Part shown: positions 1 to 7,365 of the stretch, in pieces
How positions within the stretch are numbered: position 1 is the stretch's first letter
How the letters are laid out: each line of letters begins with the position of its first letter
Assembly (NCBI GenBank): GCA_022508705.1
Contig: JAFLUO010000037.1
Span: forward strand, 1 to 15,528
Direction: 5' to 3'
Origin: Oscillospiraceae bacterium
Lineage (GTDB): Bacteria > Bacillota > Clostridia > Oscillospirales > Acutalibacteraceae
DNA: 15,528 bases
Made by a program: the position numbers and the translations under genes
The notes under the pieces: model-generated
What the model saw: the letters and a program-made list of their open reading frames with translations, nothing else
Told to the model about the DNA's origin: nothing
Databases searched by the model: none

Positions 1-1
1 C

Positions 2-103
2 TATAGTAAGTACGAAAAACGCAGAACAAAAATGTCGGTTGAAGATTTTAAAAAACTATGTGAATTCTACAAGGTATCTGCTGACGAAATATTAGACTTA
101 TAA
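2..103 (+). CDS. XRE-family helix-turn-helix regulator, C-terminal tail (partial)
   Basis: Only the last 33 codons are present. The open frame enters from the left edge and stops at TAA 101-103. The visible peptide begins YSKYEKRRTK and ends in VSADEILDL. A basic 'Y-x-x-x-R-x-K' turn, then an acidic helix, then 'FYKVSADEILDL', is the usual ending of the small Cro/C1 (XRE) DNA-binding domain in Clostridia, where it forms the last helices of the fold. The recognition helix lies outside the window, so target and partner cannot be judged. A strong terminator follows 27 bases downstream and the next gene is convergent, so this is the last gene of its transcript. The family call rests on a short motif and is fairly but not fully secure. 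Confidence 0.72.
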   Translation, partial: YSKYEKRRTKMSVEDFKKLCEFYKVSADEILDL

Positions 104-130
104 GAAAAAAGATAGGGTCATAAAAGGTAA

Positions 131-163
131 AGCCACCGATGAATTCTCATCGGTGGCTCTTTT
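131..163. terminator. Bidirectional rho-independent terminator between convergent genes
   Basis: A perfect 12-bp stem (AGCCACCGATGA at 131-142, TCATCGGTGGCT at 147-158) closes a 4-base ATTC loop and is followed on the plus strand by CTTTTA. On the minus strand the stem is followed by TTACCTTTTA. It sits between the regulator ending at 103 and the minus-strand prs gene ending at 189, so it probably stops both transcripts. The T tracts are short, but the stem is long and GC-rich. Confidence 0.88.
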
Positions 164-188
164 ATATCAGTTACTCAAACTTTTTTAA

Positions 189-1361
189 TTAAATTTTATA
201 ACCGTTTTTGCGGAGAAGAACATTGATTTTATCGCTTGTATCAAGAAGAGTGCTGATTGATTTATCCTGATTGAGCGTGTCAATGATATATGAAAGATAT
301 TTTGAGCAGTCAACCTCGCAGTACCAGTCGCAGTTTGCAAGCTCGGGGATTCTGTAAACAAGGTTTGTTGTAAATGCTTTATCAAATACTCCGTTTCTGT
401 AAGCGTTGTCAAATGCTGAAAGCCCTTCGCAGAAAAGACCGAAGGCAGAGAAAATAAACACTCTGTTAGCACCCAAATCTTTAAGCTTTGAGGCAACCTC
501 AAGCATTGACTCGCCTGAAGAAATCATATCGTCAACAACAATAACGTCTTTACCCTCAACGTTTGAACCTAAGAAAGAATGCTCTAAAATCGGGTTTCTG
601 CCGTTAACAACTCTTGAATAGTCGCGGCGTTTGTAGAACATGCCGAGGTCAAGACCCAAAACGGTTGAATAATAAATACATCTGCCCATACCGCCTTCAT
701 CAGGGGAAATAACCATCATGTGGTCTTTGTCAAAATTAAGACCCGAAACGTTATTTATAAGAGCTTTAATCATTTGATAAGCGGGGGATACGTCTTCAAA
801 TCCGCAAAGGGGAATTGCGTTCTGAACTCTTGGGTCGTGAGCGTCAAAGGTGATAATGTTTGAAACACCCATGTTAAGGCAAAGCTCCTGAAGAGCTATT
901 GCGCAGTCAAGGGACTCACGGGTTGAGCGTTTGTGCTGTCTGCCCTCGTAAAGCATGGGCATAATAACGGTAATGCGCCTTGCCTTGCCTTCAATGGCAG
1001 AAATTGCTCTTTTAAGGTTCGCATAGTGATCGTCAGGACTCATTGGAACGGTATGACCGTAAATGTTGTAAGTAATACCGTGATTAAAGACGTCGCAAAG
1101 AATGAAAACGTCTGCGCCTCTTGCGGTATCACGAAGAGTACATTTGCCTTCGCCCGTGCCGAATCTTGGGAATGATGCATCAAGCAAATATGTATCACGT
1201 TCATAACCTGCAAAAGCTATTGTACTTTTGTGCTCGCTTTCCTGCTGGGCGCGCCATTTGACAAGATATTTGTCAATCTTTGCAGCCAGCTCTTCACAGC
1301 CGGGAAGAGCGATGATTCCCAAAGCTCCGTGGGGGATAGTTGTAAGTTCTCTGTTAGCCAT
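189..1361 (-). CDS. prs: Ribose-phosphate pyrophosphokinase (PRPP synthetase), long divergent clostridial form
   Basis: 390 residues. The enzyme transfers pyrophosphate from ATP to ribose 5-phosphate, giving PRPP for purine, pyrimidine, NAD, histidine and tryptophan synthesis in the cytoplasm. The C-terminal half has the phosphoribosyltransferase PRPP loop VIVVDDMISSGESM (about 273-286). SPDEGGMGRC (219-228) matches the SPDxGGxxR segment of Prs, and KRR (244-246) matches the catalytic flexible loop. In the N-terminal half, GRQHKRSTRE (140-149) matches the ARQDRK region and FDAHD (172-176) the DLH segment. The family is usually about 315 residues. Here there are roughly 75 more, partly as an N-terminal extension and partly after KRR (247-262). 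Start chosen: ATG at 1361, with GGAGG 9 bases upstream (complement of 1371-1375). It appears to be monocistronic, with a candidate promoter at 1397-1424. The fold assignment is firm; the exact kinetic class is not known. Confidence 0.9.
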   Translation of the reverse strand: MANRELTTIPHGALGIIALPGCEELAAKIDKYLVKWRAQQESEHKSTIAFAGYERDTYLLDASFPRFGTGEGKCTLRDTARGADVFILCDVFNHGITYNIYGHTVPMSPDDHYANLKRAISAIEGKARRITVIMPMLYEGRQHKRSTRESLDCAIALQELCLNMGVSNIITFDAHDPRVQNAIPLCGFEDVSPAYQMIKALINNVSGLNFDKDHMMVISPDEGGMGRCIYYSTVLGLDLGMFYKRRDYSRVVNGRNPILEHSFLGSNVEGKDVIVVDDMISSGESMLEVASKLKDLGANRVFIFSAFGLFCEGLSAFDNAYRNGVFDKAFTTNLVYRIPELANCDWYCEVDCSKYLSYIIDTLNQDKSISTLLDTSDKINVLLRKNGYKI

Positions 1362-1396
1362 TTTTTGAGTCCTCCGCTTAAATTTTTTACATATAT

Positions 1397-1424
1397 ATTC
1401 TACTAAATTCTACACTTTTTTCAA
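1397..1424 (-). promoter_or_regulatory. Candidate sigma-A promoter of prs
   Basis: On the minus strand, TTGAAA (complement of 1419-1424) and TAGAAT (complement of 1397-1402) are separated by 16 bases. Transcription would start near 1390, leaving a leader of about 30 bases before the prs ATG at 1361. The 88-base gap between prs and the upstream CDF gene shows no strong terminator, so read-through from the CDF gene is also possible. Confidence 0.55.
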
Positions 1425-1449
1425 GTGCAAATCAGTAAAAAAATATTTT

Positions 1450-2616
1450 TTAGTGAAAAGCATGGTCAACTGTTATCACACAGAAAAATCTTTCGTCTAT
1501 TTTGCCGAGAGCCTCTTCTATTTTTTGACAAATTTCACGGTCTGTGCATTTAATATCTCTCGGCAAAAGAGTATCAAAAATCAAATTCGTATGCGACGGA
1601 CCTTCAACCACTCTGAAATCGTGAATGGTTAATCTTTCGTCAACAGACGCAACGGCATTTTCTGTTATTTTGCGAAGCTCGTTGATTCTTTCGTCGTTTA
1701 TTACAACAGGATCCATGTGAATAGAGGTAAGCATACCGTATTCGTTATAAATATCTCTTTCAATACCGTCAATAATGTCGTGAAGCTCCATAATATCTTC
1801 ATTTGACGGCACTTCTGCGTGAACGGATGCAAATCTGCAAGATGGGCCGTAGTCGTGAATAATCATATCGTGAACGCCGCAAATATGCGGATATGACAGT
1901 ATTTTCTCAGTTATTTCGTCAACAAATTCCTCTTCGGGCGCTCTGCCCAAAATGTTTCCGAGCGTTTCTTTGAGAATGCCAAAACCTGCAATAAATATGA
2001 ATATTGCTACAATAAGACCTAAATAGCCGTCAATGTTAATATCTGAAAAAGCGGAAACAATAATTGAAACGGCGGCAACTCCCGTGGCAAGGCAGTCGCT
2101 GAAACTGTCTTTCATCACTGCCATCATTGGTGCGGAATTTATTTTTTTGCCAAGAGTTTTATTAAAAATACCGAGCCAAAGTTTTGCAATTATACTGAAT
2201 ATCAGTATGGCAAGGGACAAAAAGCTGAATTTTACAGGCTCGGGATTGATGATTTTTCCGACAGAGTCCTTAAAAAGCTCAATGCCCATAAATAATACGA
2301 AAAACGCAACTATAAATGCTGATATGTATTCAACCCTTCCGTGACCGTAAGGGTGGTCTTTGTCGGCAGGCTTTGCGGAAATTTTTACTCCGAAAAATGA
2401 AACTATTGACGAGCCTGCATCTGAGAGGTTGTTGATAGCATCGGCAGTTATTGAAATACTGCCCGAAATAACACCTGCGGCATATTTTGCCCCTGCAAGA
2501 ATCAGATTTAAAACAATTCCCGTAATACTGCTGAGTACACCGTAAGCTGTGCGAACTTTTTTGTCATTGATTTTTTCGCTGTCTTTAATAAAAAGTTTAA
2601 CAAGTAGTGCTGTCAT
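1450..2616 (-). CDS. Cation diffusion facilitator transporter, probable Mn(II)-type, with duplicated C-terminal domain
   Basis: 388 residues. CDF proteins are inner-membrane metal/proton antiporters that export divalent metals. About six membrane helices lie within residues 25-215, and the family's DKDHPYGHGRVEY segment is at 85-97. The transport-site residues are N62-x3-D66 in helix 2 (INNLSD) and D170-x3-D174 in helix 5 (DSFSD). Zn/Cd CDFs such as E. coli YiiP normally have His in helix 5. The N/D-x3-D plus D-x3-D pattern is that reported for Mn-exporting members such as pneumococcal MntE, so Mn(II) is the best guess. The cytoplasmic tail is long: a usual ZT-dimer domain at about 230-305 is followed by a second, similar unit at about 310-388, each carrying 'HD...GPS...P'. 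Start: ATG at 2616 with a modest AAAGGGA ribosome site about 11-12 bases upstream. Own promoter at 2672-2700. Family certain; metal inferred. Confidence 0.9.
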   Translation of the reverse strand: MTALLVKLFIKDSEKINDKKVRTAYGVLSSITGIVLNLILAGAKYAAGVISGSISITADAINNLSDAGSSIVSFFGVKISAKPADKDHPYGHGRVEYISAFIVAFFVLFMGIELFKDSVGKIINPEPVKFSFLSLAILIFSIIAKLWLGIFNKTLGKKINSAPMMAVMKDSFSDCLATGVAAVSIIVSAFSDINIDGYLGLIVAIFIFIAGFGILKETLGNILGRAPEEEFVDEITEKILSYPHICGVHDMIIHDYGPSCRFASVHAEVPSNEDIMELHDIIDGIERDIYNEYGMLTSIHMDPVVINDERINELRKITENAVASVDERLTIHDFRVVEGPSHTNLIFDTLLPRDIKCTDREICQKIEEALGKIDERFFCVITVDHAFH

Positions 2617-2637
2617 TTCTGTGATTTCCCTTTAAAT

Positions 2638-2653
2638 CAGATTTTAAAATCTG
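2638..2653. promoter_or_regulatory. Perfect 16-bp palindrome in the CDF gene leader (candidate operator)
   Basis: CAGATTTTAAAATCTG reads identically on both strands. It starts 22 bases upstream of the CDF start codon and lies about 12-27 bases downstream of the transcription start predicted from the promoter at 2672-2700. That is a classical position for a repressor site. It has no T tract, and an AT-rich hairpin of this kind would be a poor terminator. The binding protein is unknown; the sequence does not obviously match a consensus MntR or Fur box. Confidence 0.45.
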
Positions 2654-2671
2654 TCTTAGTCTTTCTTTTGT

Positions 2672-2700
2672 ATTATATAAAAAATGCGTTCAGTAATCAA
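2672..2700 (-). promoter_or_regulatory. Sigma-A promoter of the CDF transporter gene
   Basis: On the minus strand, TTGATT (complement of 2695-2700) and a perfect TATAAT (complement of 2672-2677) are separated by 17 bases. The predicted start near 2665 gives a leader of about 48 bases containing the palindrome at 2638-2653. It is divergent from the ABC-operon promoter within the same 219-base spacer. Confidence 0.72.
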
Positions 2701-2759
2701 CACAATTTTAAGCAAATTTGTATTTAATTAAAATTTTATGAATTTTATATAGAAATGTA

Positions 2760-2788
2760 TAGAAATATCCGAATTTGTGTGTTAAAAT
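2760..2788 (+). promoter_or_regulatory. Candidate promoter of the ABC-cyclophilin-mtaD-PNP-mtnA operon
   Basis: TAGAAA (2760-2765) and TAAAAT (2783-2788) are 17 bases apart, and TGT directly before TAAAAT makes an extended -10 element. The -35 matches consensus at only 4 of 6 positions, and it overlaps a tandem ATAGAAAT repeat (2749-2756 and 2759-2766). A weak -35 overlapped by direct repeats would suit an activated promoter. A second, weaker option is TTGTGT (2775-2780) with TATATC (2797-2802). Confidence 0.4.
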
Positions 2789-2835
2789 ATAAAATGTATA
2801 TCTATGTAGATTATTCTCTTATTAAGGAGTAAATT

Positions 2836-3537
2836 ATGGCATTTATTGAACTAAACGATGTAGTTAAAACCTATAAAATGGGTGAAATTGAAATTAAAGC
2901 GGTTGACAACATAACCTTTCCCATTGAAAAGGGTGAATTTGTTGTTATTGTAGGCCCCAGCGGTGCAGGCAAAACAACGGTTTTGAATATCTTAGGTGGA
3001 ATGGATACTGCCTCATCAGGTACAATCATTGTTGACGGTGAGGATATTTCCAAATATAAAGAAAAAGAGCTGACACGCTACCGCCGTGATGAAGTCGGCT
3101 TTGTTTTTCAGTTTTATAATCTTATTCAAAATCTTACTGCCGCCGAAAACGTTGAAATGGCGGCGCAGATTGCCAAAAACCCCATTGATGCGGCGCAGAT
3201 TTTAGGCGAGGTTGGTCTTGGCTCGAGGGCAGGGAATTTCCCGTCACAGCTTTCAGGCGGTGAGCAACAGCGTGTTTCAATAGCCAGAGCTCTTGCCAAG
3301 AACCCGAAGCTTTTGCTTTGCGACGAGCCGACGGGTGCGCTCGATTACATCACGGGTAAGTCAATTTTAAAGCTTTTGCAGGATACCTGCCGTGAAAAGG
3401 GAATGACGGTTATCGTTATTACGCATAACACGGCAATTACTCCTATGGCAGACAAAATTATTCAGATTAAAAACGGACAGATTGACCGAATTCTCATAAA
3501 CGCAGAGCCAAAGCCAGTTGAACAGATTGAATGGTAA
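2836..3537 (+). CDS. ABC transporter ATP-binding protein, MacB/LolD/FtsE class
   Basis: 233 residues, a single nucleotide-binding domain. It has Walker A GPSGAGKT (40-47), a Q-loop at Q92 (FVFQFYNL), signature LSGGEQQR (139-146), Walker B LLLCDEPTGALD (159-170) with catalytic E164, and switch His H197 (VITHN). The 'DEPTGALD' form and the length are typical of ATPases that drive FtsX/MacB-type (type VII) permeases. These move substrates from the outer leaflet or transmit force rather than importing solutes. The permease gene starts 30 bases downstream, so the two very likely form one complex. Start: ATG at 2836 with AAGGAG at 2824-2829. The final codons (…EW stop) lie in the first copy of an 18-bp tandem duplication. 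Substrate is not deducible; antimicrobial peptide or lipid handling are common roles for the class. Confidence 0.94.
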   Translation: MAFIELNDVVKTYKMGEIEIKAVDNITFPIEKGEFVVIVGPSGAGKTTVLNILGGMDTASSGTIIVDGEDISKYKEKELTRYRRDEVGFVFQFYNLIQNLTAAENVEMAAQIAKNPIDAAQILGEVGLGSRAGNFPSQLSGGEQQRVSIARALAKNPKLLLCDEPTGALDYITGKSILKLLQDTCREKGMTVIVITHNTAITPMADKIIQIKNGQIDRILINAEPKPVEQIEW

Positions 3538-3561
3538 AGTAAAATTGAATGGTAAGGGAAA
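3526..3561 (+). repeat. 18-bp tandem duplication at the ATPase-permease junction
   Basis: Two adjoining 18-base units, 3526-3543 and 3544-3561, both begin ATTGAATGGTAA and match at 16 of 18 positions. The first contains the stop codon of the ATPase gene. In the second, the changed bases (AGT to GGG) create the TAAGGGA that serves as the ribosome site for the permease ATG at 3568. Confidence 0.85.
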
Positions 3562-3567
3562 TAACAA

Positions 3568-6500
3568 ATGAGTAAATCACTACGTAAAGATTTCTTTATG
3601 GAAATAAAAAAGAGTTTAAGCCGTTTTATTTCCATTATGTTGATAGTAACGCTTGGCGTTGCATTTTTTGCGGGACTTCGTTCTTCAAGCCCTGCAATGA
3701 AAGCATCTGCCGATGCGCAGTATGACAAAGAAAACTTAATGGACATCCGAGTTGTGGGCACTTTGGGGCTTACCGAGTCGGATTTAAACAAAATAAAGGA
3801 AATTGAAGGGGTAAAGGAAGCGGAAGGCTCGTTTACCACAAACTTTATTTGTCACGTTAACTCAAAAGAGGTTGTAACAAAGGTCATATCTATGCCGCAA
3901 AGCATAAACGACATAACTTGTACTAAGGGGCGTTTCCCCGAAAAGTATAACGAATGTCTTGCAAGCCGTGAATTTCTTGAAGAATCAGGGCTTGAAATCG
4001 GCGATTATATGACCCTTAAAACGGGTACGACTGATTCTATATTCGATACCCTTGCCGCAGAAACCTACACAATTGTGGGCGTTTGTTCTTCTGCCTATTT
4101 CCTTAACGGCGATATGGGAACAGCTACTGTGGGCGACGGTGTTGTTGACGGTTATGTTGTTATTCCGAAGGAGTCTTTTGCCACTACTGTTTATACGTCT
4201 GTTTATTTAACGGTTGAAGGGGCAAAAGAGCTTAACTGCTTTAGTGACGACTATTCCGCTCTCGTTGAAAAAGTTACAAAACAGCTCAATGAAATTGCAG
4301 AAATCAGATGCGAGGTGCGTTACAGCGAGGTTCGCTCTAAAACATCTGAAATGCTTACGAAAGCGAGTAATGAATACAACGCTAAAAAAGCAATAGCCGA
4401 CAACGAGCTTGCAAAGGCTTATCAGGAACTTCTTGACACCGAAGAAGTGCTGAATGCAAGTAAACAGATTTATGAAGAAAAGAAAAAATTGCTTGAAAGT
4501 GCTGAAACCGAAATTCCCTTAAGCAAGCAAAAAATAGCTGAGGCAAAGCAAACGGTCAGTCAACTCAAAAAGCTTCGTGCTTCCGAGGCCGCCAGAGCAG
4601 AAAAGGCGGAGAGCGAGGCGTATATTTACTACAATGCATGGAAAGACTTAGCAGAAAGCGGCGCTCCTGAAGAAAAAATAAAAGAGGCAGAGGCGCAGTA
4701 CAGTGCAATAGCGGCTTTAGCGGCTGTTTCCAAAGCTCAGGTTGAGAATTATACCAAAAAAATTGATGCTGCTACAAAGGAAATTGAAGACGGCGAAAAG
4801 CTGATAAATGAGGTTCAGTCATCTCTTGCAAATAAAGACCAGCTTCTTGCAGAAACGGAAAAGCAAATAAAAGATGCTGAAATTCAGCTTCAAAGAGGAA
4901 AAGAGCAGTATGCGATTGCAAAGCAGGATGCAATAGACGAGTTTTCAGATGCAGAGCTTGAGCTTCGCAATGCTGAAACAAGGCTTAATAATATGGAAGT
5001 GCCCGAGTGGTATGTGCTTGACAGGTCTTCTGTTGAATCCTACGCAAGCTTTCTTAACGATGCGCAAAGTATCGGCGCTTTGGGCACGGTGTTTCCGCTT
5101 ATTTTCTTCTTGGTTGCGGCTTTAGTCAGCCTTACAACAATGACAAGAATGGTTGAAGAGCAAAGAACGCAGATAGGTACTCTTAAAGCCCTCGGCTACA
5201 GTAAGGTTTCAATTATTTCAAAATATATTATGTATGCTTTCCTTGCAAGCATTATAGGAAGCATAATAGGAGTAGCCGTCGGTGAATTTACAATACCGTA
5301 CCTTATTGTAAGAGCGTACAGTATGGCTTATTATAACCTTAAACAAACTGTTGTAAACTTAAATGTTTATTATGCGTTAATAGCTTCCGCTTTGGCGGTT
5401 CTTTGTACCTGCGTTGCCGCATTTGCCGCCTGCTATAAAGAACTTAAAAGCGTTGCGGCAGAGCTTATGCGCCCCAAATCCCCGAAAGTCGGCAAGCGCA
5501 TACTTATTGAACGGATGAGCTTCATTTGGGACAGACTCGATTTTGCTCAAAAGGCGGCATGCCGCAATTTGTTCAGATATAAACGCCGCTTCTTTATGAC
5601 ACTTTTCGGTGTCGGCGGTTGTATGGCGCTTTTGCTTGTAGGCTTTGGTATTAACGACTCTGTTTCGTCAATGGCGTCTAAGCAGTACGGCAATATATTC
5701 AAATACGATGCGCTCGTTTCCGTTGACAGCACGCTTACGAGGGCGGGCAGAAGAGCAATGCTTTCAGACGTGCAGGATATATCCGATATTTCAGGGTACA
5801 CTCAGGCGCACCGCTCAATCATATATTCCGCAGATAATTCCAATGACGTTGATAATCTTAAATATGCCTATCTTGTTGTTCCCAATGATACCGAAGGCTT
5901 TGAAAGCTTTGTTGCAATTCAGCCGAGAAAAGGTAACAGCAAGCTTAAAAATATAATTGACATTATAAGAGGTAAAGATATAAACACCGCTAACGACGGG
6001 CTTGTGCTTAGTGACGACGGCGTAATTATTACCGAAAAATATGCAGAGCTTTTAGGCGTTAATGTAGGAGATTCAATATTCATTCGCCAAAGCGAGTCCG
6101 ACTCTTTGCCGAAAGAAGTTAAAATCAGCGGAATTACCGAAAACTATATGTTCAATTATGTTTATATGAGCCGTTCTCTTTACAACTATTTCTACGGTGC
6201 AGAGCCCGGCCCAAATATTCTTATGGTAACATTTGACCCCAAGGCAGATACGGATTCCGTTGTTGACAGTATGCTTAACATTACGGGAATTATGTCTGTA
6301 ACGCTCAATGACGAAACGCTTGAAGATATAAACGATATGACGGGAAGACTTATATTCATTATTATTATGATGATTATTGCCGCAGCCCTTCTGGCATTTG
6401 TAGTTATATACAATTTGAATAATATCAATATAAGCGAAAGACGGCGTGAGCTTGCCACCATTAAGCTTTTGGGCTTCTATGATGACGAGGTTGCAAAATA

Positions 6501-6750
6501 CGTTTACAGAGAAAATATTGTGCTGACGGTTCTCGGTACGCTTCTCGGTATTATTCTCGGCATTGTTCTTCACAGATTTGTAATGGGCACTGTTGAAACG
6601 GATATTTATATGTTCGGCAGAAGTCTTAAAATCTTAAGTGTTGTAATTTCAGCAATACTCACAGTTGTCTTCTCAATGCTCGTTAACATTTTAATGTATT
6701 ATAAAATTAAAAAGATAGATATGGTTGAATCGCTTAAAAGCGTAGAATAA
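3568..6750 (+). CDS. ABC transporter permease with two FtsX domains and a long extracytoplasmic coiled coil
   Basis: 1060 residues. Eight likely membrane helices lie at about 20-37, 503-525, 555-580, 600-622, 673-696, 928-950, 984-1004 and 1023-1045, i.e. two copies of the four-helix FtsX/MacB unit fused head to tail. Each half has the FtsX coupling segment after its second helix: EEQRTQIGTLKALGYSK (530-546) and SERRRELATIKLLGF (956-970). The first extracytoplasmic loop carries a mixed domain (about 40-250), then roughly 220 residues of Ala/Glu/Lys/Gln-rich heptad sequence (about 255-475) with a short break near 364-368, predicted to form a coiled-coil stalk. The second loop (about 700-925) has a MacB-like periplasmic-core character. 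This architecture recurs in Gram-positive ABC systems of unknown substrate. Start: ATG 3568 with GGG centred 10 bases upstream. It pairs with the ATPase at 2836. Confidence 0.9.
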   Translation: MSKSLRKDFFMEIKKSLSRFISIMLIVTLGVAFFAGLRSSSPAMKASADAQYDKENLMDIRVVGTLGLTESDLNKIKEIEGVKEAEGSFTTNFICHVNSKEVVTKVISMPQSINDITCTKGRFPEKYNECLASREFLEESGLEIGDYMTLKTGTTDSIFDTLAAETYTIVGVCSSAYFLNGDMGTATVGDGVVDGYVVIPKESFATTVYTSVYLTVEGAKELNCFSDDYSALVEKVTKQLNEIAEIRCEVRYSEVRSKTSEMLTKASNEYNAKKAIADNELAKAYQELLDTEEVLNASKQIYEEKKKLLESAETEIPLSKQKIAEAKQTVSQLKKLRASEAARAEKAESEAYIYYNAWKDLAESGAPEEKIKEAEAQYSAIAALAAVSKAQVENYTKKIDAATKEIEDGEKLINEVQSSLANKDQLLAETEKQIKDAEIQLQRGKEQYAIAKQDAIDEFSDAELELRNAETRLNNMEVPEWYVLDRSSVESYASFLNDAQSIGALGTVFPLIFFLVAALVSLTTMTRMVEEQRTQIGTLKALGYSKVSIISKYIMYAFLASIIGSIIGVAVGEFTIPYLIVRAYSMAYYNLKQTVVNLNVYYALIASALAVLCTCVAAFAACYKELKSVAAELMRPKSPKVGKRILIERMSFIWDRLDFAQKAACRNLFRYKRRFFMTLFGVGGCMALLLVGFGINDSVSSMASKQYGNIFKYDALVSVDSTLTRAGRRAMLSDVQDISDISGYTQAHRSIIYSADNSNDVDNLKYAYLVVPNDTEGFESFVAIQPRKGNSKLKNIIDIIRGKDINTANDGLVLSDDGVIITEKYAELLGVNVGDSIFIRQSESDSLPKEVKISGITENYMFNYVYMSRSLYNYFYGAEPGPNILMVTFDPKADTDSVVDSMLNITGIMSVTLNDETLEDINDMTGRLIFIIIMMIIAAALLAFVVIYNLNNINISERRRELATIKLLGFYDDEVAKYVYRENIVLTVLGTLLGIILGIVLHRFVMGTVETDIYMFGRSLKILSVVISAILTVVFSMLVNILMYYKIKKIDMVESLKSVE

Positions 6751-6765
6751 ATCGGAGGTTTGTTT

Positions 6766-7359
6766 ATGTATCAGCTTGAAAAAACCGTTGCAGGGGACAA
6801 AATTGCGACTATCATTACTAATATGGGTGAAATTAAAATTAAGCTTTTTCCCGAGCATGCACCCAAAGCGGTTGAAAACTTTGTGACCCACGCTAAAGAA
6901 GGTTATTATAACGGTCTTATTTTCCATAGGGTAATAGATAATTTCATGATTCAGGGCGGCGACCCTAACGGCACAGGCACAGGCGGGGAGAGCATCTGGG
7001 GCGTGCCTTTTGAAGATGAATTTACACCCGAGCTTCATAATCTTCGCGGTGCGCTTTCTATGGCAAATGCAGGGCCTTCTACAAACGGCAGTCAGTTTTT
7101 CATTGTTCAGGCAAAAGAGGTTTCTGATGATATGCTTGAACAAATGAGAATGGCAGATGAAAAATATTTCCCCACTGAGTGCATAGAGGCTTATGAAAAA
7201 ATGGGCGGAACACCGTGGCTTGATTATCACCACACAGTTTTCGGCCAGGTTTTTGAGGGTATGGAAACGGTTGACAGCATTGCAAGCGTTCCTGCCGATT
7301 ACTTTACCAACAAACCGAAAACAGACGTAATAATTGAAAAAATAACTGTTGAAGAATAA
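6766..7359 (+). CDS. Peptidyl-prolyl cis-trans isomerase, cyclophilin type
   Basis: 197 residues, no signal peptide, so cytoplasmic. It catalyses proline isomerisation and helps protein folding. The cyclophilin core is clear: FHRVIDNFMIQGGD (53-66, with R55, F60, Q63), GSQFFI (108-113), and WLDYHHTVFGQV (151-162), giving the W151 and H156 equivalents of the classical active site (W121 and H126 in human CypA). About 35 residues (115-150) sit between GSQFFI and WLD, more than in the shortest bacterial cyclophilins. Start: ATG 6766 with GGAGG at 6754-6758. The in-frame TTG at 6760 is only one base from that site and is unlikely to be used. It starts 15 bases after the permease stop with no terminator between them, so it is probably cotranscribed. 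Confidence 0.93.
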   Translation: MYQLEKTVAGDKIATIITNMGEIKIKLFPEHAPKAVENFVTHAKEGYYNGLIFHRVIDNFMIQGGDPNGTGTGGESIWGVPFEDEFTPELHNLRGALSMANAGPSTNGSQFFIVQAKEVSDDMLEQMRMADEKYFPTECIEAYEKMGGTPWLDYHHTVFGQVFEGMETVDSIASVPADYFTNKPKTDVIIEKITVEE

Positions 7360-7365
7360 AAAATT

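Noticed and set aside
1436..1454. A/T-rich near-palindrome at the end of the CDF gene as a terminator
   Set aside because: It consists only of A and T runs with no GC stem, so a stable terminator hairpin is unlikely.
3160..3202. Repeated GCGGCGCAGATT in the ABC ATPase gene
   Set aside because: It encodes two AAQI segments within a conserved domain of normal length; short chance similarity rather than a functional repeat.
6073..6573. 166-codon minus-strand open frame inside the permease gene
   Set aside because: Low-complexity Asn/Ile-rich shadow of the permease reading frame, with no motif.
6760..6765. TTG start for the cyclophilin gene
   Set aside because: It is one base from the GGAGG site, too close for initiation; ATG 6766 is correctly spaced.
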